In this document: one piece after another, positions 26,952 through 37,704 of the stretch
Layout: every line of letters starts with the position of its first letter
Position numbering within the stretch: the first letter of the stretch is position 1
Origin: Chamaesiphon sp. 341R_metabat_111
GTDB lineage: Bacteria; Cyanobacteriota; Cyanobacteriia; Cyanobacteriales; Chamaesiphonaceae
Reading direction: 5' to 3'
DNA: 64,000 nt
Assembly: GCA_025351825.1 (NCBI GenBank)
Contig: JANXVE010000121.1
Coordinates: forward strand, 38,453-102,452
Made by a program: the position numbers and the translations under genes
The notes under the pieces: generated by a model
Database searches by the model: none
What the model was told of the DNA's origin: nothing
The model's input: the letters and a program-made list of their open reading frames with translations, nothing else

Positions 26952-27628
26952 CTATTCACTAATCAAACATCCATCCTCCATCTGAATAATCCGATCGGCA
27001 ACGTCCAGAATTCGATTATCATGAGTCACCATCAGGATCGTGCAGCCTTGCTCTTTGGCTAATGTCTGCATCAACGTCACAACTTCTCGCCCAGATTTAC
27101 TATCCAGTGCCGCCGTCGGTTCATCCGCGAGAATCAATTTAGGCTGACTAACTAATGCCCGTGCGATCGCTACCCGCTGTTTCTGACCGCCAGAAAGACT
27201 GTCAGGGTATGATGGGTTCGATCGGCTAAACCGACTGCTGTTAGCACGTTGATGGCGCGATTCTGACGATCTTTAACCTGGGGATGAAGCTTGAGTGGCA
27301 TCGCCACATTTTCCCAAGCAGTCAGGCTTTTGAGCAGGTTGTGAGCTTGGAAGACATAGCCAATTTGACTGCGAGTTTCAACTAATTGGGATTGCTTGGC
27401 AGCAAGGAGTTCTCGATCGAGTACCTTCAGACTACCAGTTTGCATCGATCGCAATGCCCCAATCAAGGTCAATAGTGTAGTCTTTCCACTGCCGGATGGC
27501 CCTGTTAAAATTGTAATTTCTCCCGCAGGTATTTCCAGATTAATCTCATTCAGCACTGGAATTTTGAGATTGCCTTTTCCAAAACTGTGATTGAGATCTT
27601 TTATTTGAATGGTTGGAGGAAGAGACAT
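26952..27628 (-). pseudogene. ABC transporter ATPase, DevA-type, frameshifted
   Basis: The first frame (27628 to 27170) holds Walker A GPSGSGKTTLLTLIG, Q-loop VFQAHNLL and runs into a wrong frame after ATHH-like residues near 27210. In the next frame the code reads YPDSLSGGQKQRVAIARALV (signature), LILADEPTAALD (Walker B), MVTHDNRI (switch histidine), ending MEDGCLISE at 26952. Restoring one base around 27208-27211 rejoins them to a protein of about 225 residues. It resembles DevA of DevBCA-type exporters, but no DevB or DevC gene is present. This is either a real loss of function or a base-call error. Confidence 0.85.
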
Positions 27629-27653
27629 AATTTGTCTGTTACTGGTGAGGATT

Positions 27654-27692
27654 GTTGGGTTTCCTTCGTCAACCCAACCTACAGATCTAAAT
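27654..27692. repeat. short GTTGGGTT-family element
   Basis: GTTGGGTTTCCTTCGTCAAC followed by CCAACCTACAGATC. A near-complementary copy lies at 32943-32975. Both have the inverted GTTGGGTT / AACCCAAC ends of the larger elements at 49066 and 57026. Confidence 0.65.
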
Positions 27693-27788
27693 ACAAAATA
27701 CGATTGGATCTAGTTTGTAGCCTCTACCCGTCTCTTATTCTAAGATAAATACACTGGGAACACCCAAAAAAGGTTTGGGCAGCAAAAT

Positions 27789-28457
27789 ATGACTAGATCT
27801 AGAACTCGTCTGCATGAATTGTCTGCCGCCGCTTACGCCAATGGCGACTACACTGGCTGGTTTGAAACCCTGTATGCCGAAGCTCAAGGGAATTCTGATG
27901 CGATTCCCTGGGCAGATCGAGGCGTGAATGGATGGCTAATCGACTGGATTGAGACATCCCAATTGAATCTGAAAAACTTGCGGGCATTAGTCGTCGGCTG
28001 TGGATTGGGTGATGATGCTGAATATTTAGCCAACCTTGGTGCAAAAGTAACAGCATTCGACCTATCTCCAACTGCCATCGATTGGTGTCAGCACAGATTT
28101 CCCACATCTCAGGTAAATTATCAAGCCGTCGATTTATTTGCCGCTCCAGCCGAGTGGAAATTGAGTTTCGATCTAGTAATTGAGATTTACACAATCCAAG
28201 CATTACCTGCAAATATCCGTCCCAAAGCAATCGATTGTATCAGTAATTTCGTCGCACCCAATGGCAAGCTATTTGTCGTCTGTCGCGGACGAGATCCTGA
28301 AGATGCTTGTGATAATTTACCATTTCCGCTAACCAAGGATGAATTACATAAATTCACCAATACAGGATTAACGCAAATTTCGTTTGCAGATTCGATCGAC
28401 ACCTTAGACACTTCTCCAGCTAGAAGATTTCGGATTGTCTATGGGCGATCTAATTAA
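27789..28457 (+). CDS. class I SAM-dependent methyltransferase
   Basis: A 222-residue Rossmann-fold methyltransferase. Motif I is ALVVGCGLGDDAEYLA, the acidic ribose-binding residue is in VTAFDLSPTAIDW, and a motif resembling post-I/motif IV is FDLVIEIYTIQAL. The glycine-rich loop reads GCGLG. The overall organisation is like thiopurine/halide methyltransferases, but the substrate cannot be inferred. It is followed after 31 bases by hemW on the same strand. Confidence 0.85.
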   Translation: MTRSRTRLHELSAAAYANGDYTGWFETLYAEAQGNSDAIPWADRGVNGWLIDWIETSQLNLKNLRALVVGCGLGDDAEYLANLGAKVTAFDLSPTAIDWCQHRFPTSQVNYQAVDLFAAPAEWKLSFDLVIEIYTIQALPANIRPKAIDCISNFVAPNGKLFVVCRGRDPEDACDNLPFPLTKDELHKFTNTGLTQISFADSIDTLDTSPARRFRIVYGRSN

Positions 28458-28488
28458 TTACTACTAGCCATAAATTATTACTCTTCAA

Positions 28489-29655
28489 ATGTTACCAACC
28501 GCTGCTTATATTCACATCCCATTTTGTCGGCGGCGTTGCTATTATTGTGACTTTCCAGTATTCGTAGTGGGCGATCGACAGAATGGAGCTACCTCTGGCA
28601 ATATTCAACTCTATGTCGAACAATTGGGTCGAGAGATTGCGACTCAAACTAATTACCATCAACCGTTAGAAACAATTTTCTTTGGTGGTGGTACTCCTTC
28701 CCTGCTGACTGTCGAGCAATTGGGACAGATTTTAAAATTGTTATCGAATAAGTTTGGGATTGCTAGTGATGCCGAAATCTCAATGGAAATCGATCCTGGC
28801 ACATTCGATCTGGCGCAAATTCAGGGCTATCTCCAGGCGGGGGTAAATCGAGTCAGTATGGGGGTGCAAGCATTTCAAGACAACTTATTGACTGTCTGCG
28901 GTCGATCGCACTCTGTGGCTGATATTTACGCCGCTGTGGATCTGTTCGATCGAGGTGGTGTTCAGAATTGGAGTTTGGATTTGATTTCTGGTTTACCCCA
29001 ACAAACGATCGCTGATTGGGAGAATTCTTTAAAATGTGCGATCGATCTCAACCCCCATCACATCTCCTGTTACGATCTGATTGTAGAGGCGCAGACTCCA
29101 TTCGCCAAGCAATATCAACCAGGGGATAAACCATTACCCAGTGATGAAAATACCGCCCAGATGTATCGGATTGCTCAACAGACTTTGACGGTGGCTGGTT
29201 ACGATCACTATGAGATTTCTAACTATGCGAAACCAGAGTATCAGAGCCGTCACAATCTCACCTACTGGCACAATTTACCTTACTACGCTTTCGGAATGGG
29301 AGCCGCCAGCAATCTGAAGGAGCAGCGATTCACTCGCCCGCGCAAAACTCAGGAATATTATCAATGGATAGCCGATGGCTGCAATTGGCAGGAATCAGCC
29401 GCAATTACATCGGCTGAGGATCGGTTTTTAGAAACTTTGATGCTAGGACTGCGACTATCTCGTGGTGTGAGTCTAAGATCGATCGAATCTGAATTTGGGA
29501 TCGATCGAGTAAATAGTCTCTTGAAATGTCTAGAACGTTACAAAAAGTCAGGATGGGTTGAAAATGTCGATGGTTGGTTGAGATTGTCCGATCCAGAAGG
29601 GCTGTTATTTTCTAATGTGGTGTTGACGGAAATATTTAGTCAAGAAGCTGATTAA
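28489..29655 (+). CDS. hemW: radical SAM protein HemW
   Basis: Radical-SAM family heme chaperone, often annotated as oxygen-independent coproporphyrinogen III oxidase-like. The cluster motif is C13-RRR-C17-YY-C20, with the fourth cysteine typical of HemN (CxxxCxxCxC) replaced by F22 as usual in HemW. FFGGGTPSLL and SMGVQAFQDNLL match the family. At 388 residues it lacks the HemN N-terminal extension, which also favours HemW. It follows the methyltransferase closely. Confidence 0.9.
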   Translation: MLPTAAYIHIPFCRRRCYYCDFPVFVVGDRQNGATSGNIQLYVEQLGREIATQTNYHQPLETIFFGGGTPSLLTVEQLGQILKLLSNKFGIASDAEISMEIDPGTFDLAQIQGYLQAGVNRVSMGVQAFQDNLLTVCGRSHSVADIYAAVDLFDRGGVQNWSLDLISGLPQQTIADWENSLKCAIDLNPHHISCYDLIVEAQTPFAKQYQPGDKPLPSDENTAQMYRIAQQTLTVAGYDHYEISNYAKPEYQSRHNLTYWHNLPYYAFGMGAASNLKEQRFTRPRKTQEYYQWIADGCNWQESAAITSAEDRFLETLMLGLRLSRGVSLRSIESEFGIDRVNSLLKCLERYKKSGWVENVDGWLRLSDPEGLLFSNVVLTEIFSQEAD

Positions 29656-29723
29656 GCTAAATCTTGGATAAAATCAGCAGCTTTGACAATCAAAATATTT
29701 TGATAATTTACCAATGTATTGCA

Positions 29724-29975
29724 TCAATCTTCGTGAACTAAATCATCAACAAAAGATTCACGCTCATCTTCTGTCATCCTATTCCAGTGATACCCTCGCT
29801 TTTGAGCAATGATTATAGCTTGATGATTTCCATACTGAGACAGCGATTCCCATTCACCCCATTGTTGATGCAATAAGAACCTAAATAACTCTACCTGTTG
29901 AATTGCAGGTAGCTGTTGAACTAGTTCAATCACCTGTTGATTGCTGAGACTGAGCATTGGCATGATTAACCTCAA
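29724..29975 (-). CDS. small hypothetical protein, possibly antitoxin-like
   Basis: An 83-residue charged protein. The segment VIELVQQLPAIQQVELFRFLL resembles N-terminal helices in small cyanobacterial antitoxin-like proteins; the C terminus (MTEDERESFVDDLVHED) is acidic. Internal ATGs at residues 5 and 7 are possible starts. No toxin gene is adjacent. Coding status is moderately supported. Confidence 0.5.
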   Translation of the reverse strand: MRLIMPMLSLSNQQVIELVQQLPAIQQVELFRFLLHQQWGEWESLSQYGNHQAIIIAQKRGYHWNRMTEDERESFVDDLVHED

Positions 29976-30122
29976 TCGATTACTTGGATGATTCTATCTC
30001 CAAGTTTTTTGTAAGTATATTTCTAATTATATTGGATCGAAATTGAGATCGGATCGATAGTGTGGCTGACTTCGTGCTCGAAAATAATTAACGGCACGAT
30101 AGCCAATCCAAATTACCTAAGC

Positions 30123-31148
<1,026 letters not shown>

Positions 31149-31265
31149 CTATTGTGTCCTGTCTTGCGTCACTATTGGGCGGGAATATTCTCGCCATGCA
31201 TTACCACAGGCAGAACATTTTACCATGTAGACGGATGACGATCGGCAGGTCGATCGAAGATTCCC

Positions 31266-32936
31266 TTACCGCTTTGAGTTTGCTTGCAACCATAGTTCCA
31301 GACTGACTAACAACCATAATTTCACCCCATATCGCCCCCACACATCGCCCTGAAAACTGAGCCACTCTCTAATCAAATCTTGGTTGATATAGGGAGCGAT
31401 TAATGCCCGCCGACTGAGTAATAGTGATTTTGCTTGGCGTTGCCAATATTTGCGAAATCCTAGTTGGACGGGTACCATCATGCCACTTTTAGGGCGGTTA
31501 ATAATTGTAGCTGGTAATAGATCTGCGACTGCTTGTTTGAGGACTGCTTTTTCTTGGACTCCTGATAGTTTATACTCTGGGGGAATTGCCATACTCAGTT
31601 CCACAATTCGCCTGTCAAATAGTGGAGATCGACCTTGTAATCCTACTGCTTGAGTGAGATTATTTACCTTAGTCAAAATCTGATCGGCACCTTTGAATTT
31701 GATGTTGAGAGCCATCAAACGATTGAGGTAGCTCATGTCTGAGTTTAAATCTGGTTCAAATATCGATGATTCCTGAACTTGCTTGAAGATATCAGGTTTG
31801 AGTAATTGGGGCAGATCGGCGGCACACTTTTGGAAGGAGGTGAGATAGGCTTGTAATGAGTCGCCTTTAGTAACCGAACTATAGAGACTATCGATTAACA
31901 TTGGTTGATTTTTAGGGCCACCAAAACAGGGATCGCCGCCTTCACCGTTGAGGGTAATCGAGACATCTTGGCTTGCTAATTTGCCGACTAATAAATTGGG
32001 AACTGTAAGTGGATCGCCGATCGGATCGTCTAAGTATGCCATCGTTTCTGGCAACTTTGACCACATATCTGCGAAGGTAATTTCGAGGATGTGATGGTTA
32101 GTATCGCAATGGTTGGCTACTAGGCTAGAAAATTCTAATTCATTGGCACATTCGGCTCCAAAGTGAATTGAATAAGTGTGAATCGGTGCACTGTGTAACT
32201 TGGCGGCGAGGGCGGTAATGCAGCTAGAATCCAATCCGCCTGAGAGGAATACACCCACGGGTTTACCTGAAGGTAAATATTCACGTATGACTTGCTCTAG
32301 CCGCGATCGAAGTTTATCTCCATGCCATAGCAGGGACTCGGGTTCGGCTAGCCGCTCTTGAAGTTGCCAATAGGTTATCAATTGCGCTTCAGGTAATTTC
32401 AGAGCTGTGCCTGGGCGAATTTCCCGCACATCGTGCCACATTGTCCTCTCTCCAGGGACAAAGGAACAGGTGAGATAGTCACGGAGGGCGATCGAATCGA
32501 GCTGATTCGATCGATAAGGATTTAGACTATGAAGCTGGGGAGCAATCCAGCGAGTTCTGCCAGCAGTATAATAAACTGTTCTCGCACCAATCGGATCGCG
32601 GATGATGATTAGTTGCTCCAATTGTCGATCGTAAATTACCAGTCCAAACATGCCTTGGAGTAGATCTAGGCTGTTCAATTTTTTCTTCGCCCACAACCGT
32701 GCGAATATTGCTAGATCGCTTTCGTCAGGAGTAGTGGCGAGATCTTGGCGATTACTCAGCCAGATATCACCAGTAATGATAAATCGATCGCATGTACTGA
32801 TTACCCAATTTTGGGCTTTGACGATCGCAAATTGACCTTCTTGCCACTCTGACTCAATTTCAGCTATGTCACCCCAAGCGACTAACCAGCGCGGAGTCTG
32901 GATGGGGATTCGATTTTTATTACGTCCGAAGATCAC
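31266..32936 (-). CDS. asparagine synthetase-like protein lacking the glutaminase cysteine
   Basis: The C-terminal domain has the ATP-pyrophosphatase loop FLSGGLDSS at about residues 232-240 and later LNGEGGDPCFGG, as in AsnB-type synthetases, so an acyl-adenylate intermediate is expected. The N-terminal part retains the class II amidotransferase fold (FGLVIYDRQLEQL, RDPIGARTVYY) but starts MIFGRNKNR: no cysteine at residue 2, the nucleophile required to use glutamine. It could use ammonia, or close an amide ring as beta-lactam synthetase-like enzymes do. The 556 residues are typical. No peptide precursor or pathway genes are evident nearby. Confidence 0.85.
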   Translation of the reverse strand: MIFGRNKNRIPIQTPRWLVAWGDIAEIESEWQEGQFAIVKAQNWVISTCDRFIITGDIWLSNRQDLATTPDESDLAIFARLWAKKKLNSLDLLQGMFGLVIYDRQLEQLIIIRDPIGARTVYYTAGRTRWIAPQLHSLNPYRSNQLDSIALRDYLTCSFVPGERTMWHDVREIRPGTALKLPEAQLITYWQLQERLAEPESLLWHGDKLRSRLEQVIREYLPSGKPVGVFLSGGLDSSCITALAAKLHSAPIHTYSIHFGAECANELEFSSLVANHCDTNHHILEITFADMWSKLPETMAYLDDPIGDPLTVPNLLVGKLASQDVSITLNGEGGDPCFGGPKNQPMLIDSLYSSVTKGDSLQAYLTSFQKCAADLPQLLKPDIFKQVQESSIFEPDLNSDMSYLNRLMALNIKFKGADQILTKVNNLTQAVGLQGRSPLFDRRIVELSMAIPPEYKLSGVQEKAVLKQAVADLLPATIINRPKSGMMVPVQLGFRKYWQRQAKSLLLSRRALIAPYINQDLIREWLSFQGDVWGRYGVKLWLLVSLELWLQANSKR

Positions 32937-32942
32937 AGATTA

Positions 32943-32975
32943 ATGTAGGTTGGGTTGACGAAGTAAACCCTCAGG
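32943..32975. repeat. short GTTGGGTT-family element
   Basis: GTAGGTTGGGTTGACGAAGT followed by AAACCC; it is the reverse complement, with few changes, of the element at 27654-27692. Confidence 0.6.
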
Positions 32976-32987
32976 ATTGGTTCTATT

Positions 32988-33995
32988 TTAACCGTTAAAA
33001 CTTTCTAACCAAGCTATCATTTCACTCGGTTTCTGCCAATTAAATATTTTTGTGGTGAACTCATCGAGCTGTTGTTCATTCAATTGACATAATAGATTAC
33101 TTATCTCTGGTGTCAAAACGTCAACGCCAAATTTAGATCGCACCATTGTGTTTGATAGCTCCAGTTTGCCTTCAAGCTTGCCTTCAAGTTTACCTTCAAG
33201 CTTGCCTTCAGCTTGTCTTTTTTTAACCCATTCTTGATAGGCTATTTCAACTTCCTGTACATAAGTCATAAAAATTAGATCCTCCTCAGTTAATTCTGGT
33301 TGAACTTGTTCGAGATAGATACAGTGCTTGACTGATACTTCTATGATATCATTTCTCAATTCTAGGTTAGGATCTAGCTTGATAATATCGGCAAAAGCTT
33401 GTTTGGCACTTTCGGCTTTACCAAGCATTTTTAGCAGCATGGTGTCAGAGCTGTAAGGCAAAGATTCAAGATCGACTATCCCCATCGATAACCCAGGCGC
33501 AGCCAGTCGATATACATGCGCTCCAAATGCTGGATCGGGAATCGCATTCCATCTTTTTAGTGAGTTTTCACCACACTTGGCAGTGAAAATCCAGGTAAAT
33601 GGACGATCTAGGTGGAGTGGATTGGGATTCATCACTGAATCTTTTGTTACTCTCGTCTTTCGTGAGCTGTCAACTTTACTTTTGTTTAATTCCCAATAAA
33701 TAGCACTTCGTAAAATACATGAGTCTATGTCTTCCAAATCCAAATAGTTACTGTAATGTTCAATAATAATTGTTGGGTGAATTGCAACTAAACGACCTAA
33801 TAGCCCTAATGAATCATCGATTGTGACTTGACGTTCTCGATTAATCGCAATACACAACACATCAATGGCTAGTTCTTCAGATAATTGAACAGAGACACTT
33901 GTTTGGCTCTCAAACAAATTCTTCAACACAATTGGGACAAATTGCTTGATAAATTGGTCGTGTGGCTCATTTGGCTTACGTTTTTGTTCGGTCAT
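32988..33995 (-). CDS. Rpn-type PD-(D/E)XK nuclease/transposase-like protein
   Basis: Resembles the recombination-promoting nuclease (Rpn, formerly transposase_31) proteins with a DUF4351-like C terminus that are numerous in cyanobacteria. It starts NEPHDQFIKQFVPIVLKNL and ends with a helical segment (FGVDVLTPEISNLLCQLNEQ). A tandem EGKL unit repeated four times (12-base period) precedes that segment. The first part includes EIAYQEWVKKRQAEGKLEG. The 335 residues appear intact. The role may be DNA mobility or defence; it is unproven. Confidence 0.8.
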   Translation of the reverse strand: MTEQKRKPNEPHDQFIKQFVPIVLKNLFESQTSVSVQLSEELAIDVLCIAINRERQVTIDDSLGLLGRLVAIHPTIIIEHYSNYLDLEDIDSCILRSAIYWELNKSKVDSSRKTRVTKDSVMNPNPLHLDRPFTWIFTAKCGENSLKRWNAIPDPAFGAHVYRLAAPGLSMGIVDLESLPYSSDTMLLKMLGKAESAKQAFADIIKLDPNLELRNDIIEVSVKHCIYLEQVQPELTEEDLIFMTYVQEVEIAYQEWVKKRQAEGKLEGKLEGKLEGKLELSNTMVRSKFGVDVLTPEISNLLCQLNEQQLDEFTTKIFNWQKPSEMIAWLESFNG

Positions 33996-34076
33996 GTAAT
34001 TCGATCGTGAAGTGATGACTTCATCAGCTTGAAGGTAGACAAGCTGATAATTAAATTCTTGCTGCTACGTTAGAGG

Positions 34077-34682
34077 CTACAGCCCCAATTCCCGATATCT
34101 GGTTTGTAAATCGCGGATGGTAAAGATTGTCTCAAATTGCAATCCTTGAGCAGCATAAAATTCAGCACCGCCTTGTTCTCGATCGACTAATGTTAGCACT
34201 CGATCGACTACATAACCTGCAGCTCTGAGTCTTTCGACGGCTTTCATTGCCGATTGTCCGGTAGTCACGACATCTTCTAGAACAACTACATTTGCACCTG
34301 GCTTGAGGGTTGCGCCTTCGATGTAGGCTTGGGTACCGTGCCCTTTAGCTTCTTTGCGGATGATGAGGGCGGGAATGGATCTACCTTCATATACAGATAC
34401 CACGCTTACACCTGCGACGATTGGATCTGCGCCCAGGGTTAAACCTGCAACTGCGTCGGTATCTGCGGGGAGCATTGAGAGAAATAGGCGAGATGTAGCT
34501 ACAGCTCCTTCTGGGTGGAGCGTGACTTGTTTGCCATTGATATAGTAGGTACTTTTTTGACCGGAAGATAGGGTAAAGTCACCTTCTTTATAAGCCAACT
34601 GACAGAGCAAATCGAGTAGATGTTGACGTAAAGTAGTTAGATCGATCGTTGAATAGGGAATATTGCTAAGAGATGACTGCAT
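34077..34682 (-). CDS. pyrE: orotate phosphoribosyltransferase
   Basis: Pyrimidine synthesis: transfers phosphoribose from PRPP to orotate, giving OMP. The PRPP-binding motif is VVVLEDVVTTGQSAMKAVE; FTLSSGQKSTYYINGKQV is the N-terminal signature. I take the ATG at 34682 (MQSSLSNIPYS) as start; an in-frame ATG at 34754 would add 24 residues that do not look like the family. The gene is complete. Its upstream end is near heptamer-like ACTATTCACTATCCACT repeats. Confidence 0.94.
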   Translation of the reverse strand: MQSSLSNIPYSTIDLTTLRQHLLDLLCQLAYKEGDFTLSSGQKSTYYINGKQVTLHPEGAVATSRLFLSMLPADTDAVAGLTLGADPIVAGVSVVSVYEGRSIPALIIRKEAKGHGTQAYIEGATLKPGANVVVLEDVVTTGQSAMKAVERLRAAGYVVDRVLTLVDREQGGAEFYAAQGLQFETIFTIRDLQTRYRELGL

Positions 34683-34854
34683 AATTTTAGGTGTTATTCT
34701 GGCGACTGGAGCACGAGGATATTGATGGAGTAGGCTGCGGAACTTTATTCCCAACTATTCACTATCCACTATCGAGTATCCAGTTTCAACAATTCTTCCT
34801 GATTTGGTCATCAACTAGTTGAATAAAGTAAGTAAGTGATATAGAGGTTAAACC

Positions 34855-35187
34855 ATGATCGATTTCAAAACCATCAGTTGTGTAGCTCTAGCTGCGATTG
34901 CGGCTAGCTGTTTTGCACCAAAAGTACAGGCAGAAACTGTATCTGAAGCAATGAGTAAGGCAATTTTCAACCAATCTGGCGATATCTATCGCAATGCCGG
35001 AATCGATCGTCAATTCACGCTATTATTTGGCTTGAGCTATCCTGACAAAGAGTATCTCAGTGACGCTCAATCGATCGGTAGAATTTATAACGATGCCCTA
35101 CGTCAACGCTCCAGTGAGCCTGTTCGGACAGAAGACTTGCCCAATCCTTTTACTGAGTCTCTGTTGACTAGCCCTCCGAAGAATTAG
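34855..35187 (+). CDS. small exported protein of unknown function
   Basis: The 110 residues have a classical signal peptide: lysine, then ISCVALAAIAASCFA and a PKVQAE cleavage site near residue 26. The mature part is short, polar and without recognised domain (FGLSYPDKEYLSDAQSIGRI). The ORF is complete; a ribosome-binding site is not clear (GAGGTTAAACC). It lies between pyrE and an inverted repeat. Confidence 0.65.
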   Translation: MIDFKTISCVALAAIAASCFAPKVQAETVSEAMSKAIFNQSGDIYRNAGIDRQFTLLFGLSYPDKEYLSDAQSIGRIYNDALRQRSSEPVRTEDLPNPFTESLLTSPPKN

Positions 35188-35251
35188 GCGTGTGGGGCAA
35201 GAATTAGAATACTCACATCTTGCACCAATACGTAACAACTAGTAAAAGCAG

Positions 35252-35326
35252 AGATCTTCGGGTACCCACGAGGGGCACCCCTACAGGTAGCTTGTAGGGG
35301 TGCCCTTAATGGGTACCCGAAGATCT
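35252..35326. repeat. palindromic element, family A
   Basis: An almost perfect 75-base palindrome beginning AGATCTTCGGGTACCCA and ending TGGGTACCCGAAGATCT, with the core GGGGCACCCCTACA / TGTAGGGGTGCCC and a 7-base loop. Two related copies are at about 42519-42592 and 51848-51910. The left flank TCACATCTTGCACCAATAC also matches the left flank of the 42.5-kb copy. Confidence 0.9.
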
Positions 35327-35382
35327 ACGCTTAATACTAATATTTTTATGCTGGGGCAAGAGGTAAGAATACTTCTTTCTCC

Positions 35383-37605
35383 CTATCCCCTCGCAGTCAA
35401 ATTCATCCTCGCTCGAACAATCTTGATCTCCTCATAGCTATAGTCATCACCCAGATGTGCTTTAATCGGCGTGAGGCGTTCGGCTCCGACGGTGGCGATG
35501 GCTTGTTCGATGATAGTTACCTTTGCGGGTGCTACGATGCGATCGATCTTTACTTCGTAGCCACATTCCATTAATTTCAATAGATGATCGAAGATCGTGT
35601 TTTCCCGCATCGATCTTTTTTCAGCGATGTCGGCGAGGCTCATGCCGCGCTGGTAAAAGTCTAGGGTTTCTAAGTGGGTGTGGGATACATCGCTTTTTCT
35701 GGCACGAGCAGCGGGCATGGGCGGGGTAGGATCGGATTCAGTCAGGACAGACAAGCCAGATTCGGTTCTGAAGGCTCTGATTTCACCTGTGAACATTTCG
35801 CCATACTGAGCGAGTTTCCGTGCCCCTACGCCGGATATTTGGGCAAATTGGGCGAGGGTTTGGGGTTGTTGTTGCGCCATTAGTCTTAGGCTGGAGTCGG
35901 CGAAGATGACATAGGGAGGTACTTTATTGGCATCTGCATATTGTTTGCGGAGCTTTTGGAGCCGACTGTAGAGGAATTGGATTTCAGCGGTGTTGGTGGT
36001 GATATCGGTGGTTTCTAGTGTCGGTGGAGCTAGATCGATCGCAATTTCAACTTTACGTTTATTGGTGAGGATTTCCCAGCTTAGGGCGTTAAGTGTCAAG
36101 ACAGAATAACCATCGCTGGTTTCATCGACTAAGCCTTGATGGAGTAAAGATCTGCCCAGTGTGCGCCATTCGTTTTGAGTCCGATCTTTGCCGATACCGT
36201 AGGTAGACATAGTATCGTGGCCATTTTTGAGGACTTTATCGTTCTTAGATCCGCGCAGTACGTCGATGGTGTGAGCTAGTCCAAAATTTCGTCCTTGCTT
36301 GCCAAATCTAGCCACGCAGGATAATAGTTTTTGAGATTCGATCGTCCAATCGGAAATCGGGCGGGGATGTTTGCAGTTATCGCAGTTGTCGCAGTTGCCA
36401 GGGAAGCTTTCGCCAAAGTAGCCGAGTTGAATAATTCGCCGACATTCACTGGCTTCGGCATAATTAACCACGCGGCGCAATTGTTGTTTGGCAATTAGCT
36501 GTTCTTCTTCGAGGGCGAGTCCAGTTTCTCGATCGACTTTTTGGGCAATTAGGTACTCGATTGTCTTGATATCACCCAGTCCAAAATAGAGGGTGCAATG
36601 TGATGGTTCTCCATCCCGTCCAGCCCGTCCAGATTCTTGATAGTAACCTTCGATATTGCGAGGTAGATCGTAGTGAATCACAAACCGGACATCGGGTTTA
36701 TTGATACCCATCCCGAAGGCAACGGTGGCAATCATAATCTGGACATCATCGCGGATAAAACTGTTCTGATTATTAGTTCTAGTTTGACTATCTAGTCCCG
36801 CATGATAAGGCAGAGCTTTGACCCCATCATGAGTAAGTTTTACAGTTAATTCATCTACTTTCTTTCGACTCAAACAGTAGATAATCCCCGAACCTTCAGA
36901 TTGTTTGACCTGCGCTAATAATTCTTTATATGGAGTGGTACTTTTACGCCGGACTTCGTAATATAAATTCGGTCGATTGAAGCTAGCAACGTGGACATCT
37001 GGATCCTGAAGATCTAGCTGTTTAATGATATCCTGACGCACGCGATCGGTTGCAGTTGCCGTCAATCCCAGCCACGGTACCTTGGGGAAATAGTGCCGCA
37101 GTTGTGATAATTTGCGATAGTCAGGTCGGAAATCATGACCCCATTCTGAGACACAATGAGCCTCATCGATCACAAATCCCGCAATCCCCACTTCTTGATG
37201 CAAATCTACCAGAAAATTGCTAATAAACTCCTGATTCAACCGTTCGGGCGCGAGGTATAAAAGCTTGATTTCACCATTGTAAATAGCCGCTGCTCTTTCT
37301 CGTCTTTCTTCCGTAGTAATACTACTATTTAAAAAAGTAGCTGAAATCCCATTGTCTGCTAGTTGTTGCACCTGATCTTGCATCAGTGCAATCAATGGCG
37401 ATACAACGATCGTTACGCCCTGTTTTAGTAATGCTGGTAACTGGAAACATAGCGACTTACCACCACCCGTGGGCATGATCACCAGCAAGTCGCGATTGGC
37501 TAAAGCTGTCGTAATAATCTCTCGCTGTCCCGATCGAAATTCATCGTACCCAAAGTAATGCTTTAATGCTTGTTCGAGGGTGGTGAATTGAGTCGCGGCA
37601 AGCAT
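35383..37605 (-). CDS. recQ: ATP-dependent DNA helicase RecQ
   Basis: 3'-5' DNA helicase that acts in recombination and replication repair. Walker A is MPTGGGKSLCFQLPAL, the DEAH box is VIDEAHCVSEWGHDFRPDY, and motif VI is YYQESGRAGRDGEPS. Zinc-binding cysteines follow in CRRIIQLGYFG and CDNCDNC. An HRDC domain lies near residue 570 (FADSSLRLMAQQQP), and a C-terminal helical domain (HTH_40-like, MSLADIAEKRSMRENTIFDHL) follows. The 740 residues are full length. Confidence 0.95.
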   Translation of the reverse strand: MLAATQFTTLEQALKHYFGYDEFRSGQREIITTALANRDLLVIMPTGGGKSLCFQLPALLKQGVTIVVSPLIALMQDQVQQLADNGISATFLNSSITTEERRERAAAIYNGEIKLLYLAPERLNQEFISNFLVDLHQEVGIAGFVIDEAHCVSEWGHDFRPDYRKLSQLRHYFPKVPWLGLTATATDRVRQDIIKQLDLQDPDVHVASFNRPNLYYEVRRKSTTPYKELLAQVKQSEGSGIIYCLSRKKVDELTVKLTHDGVKALPYHAGLDSQTRTNNQNSFIRDDVQIMIATVAFGMGINKPDVRFVIHYDLPRNIEGYYQESGRAGRDGEPSHCTLYFGLGDIKTIEYLIAQKVDRETGLALEEEQLIAKQQLRRVVNYAEASECRRIIQLGYFGESFPGNCDNCDNCKHPRPISDWTIESQKLLSCVARFGKQGRNFGLAHTIDVLRGSKNDKVLKNGHDTMSTYGIGKDRTQNEWRTLGRSLLHQGLVDETSDGYSVLTLNALSWEILTNKRKVEIAIDLAPPTLETTDITTNTAEIQFLYSRLQKLRKQYADANKVPPYVIFADSSLRLMAQQQPQTLAQFAQISGVGARKLAQYGEMFTGEIRAFRTESGLSVLTESDPTPPMPAARARKSDVSHTHLETLDFYQRGMSLADIAEKRSMRENTIFDHLLKLMECGYEVKIDRIVAPAKVTIIEQAIATVGAERLTPIKAHLGDDYSYEEIKIVRARMNLTARG

Positions 37606-37704
37606 GGGAAGTGGTTTAGTTGTTTAGTGGTTTAGTTGTTGGCGAATAGCACCTGAAAATAGCTATGTGAGAGATTATACATCCGATCTTGTTTTTACTT
37701 TGGA

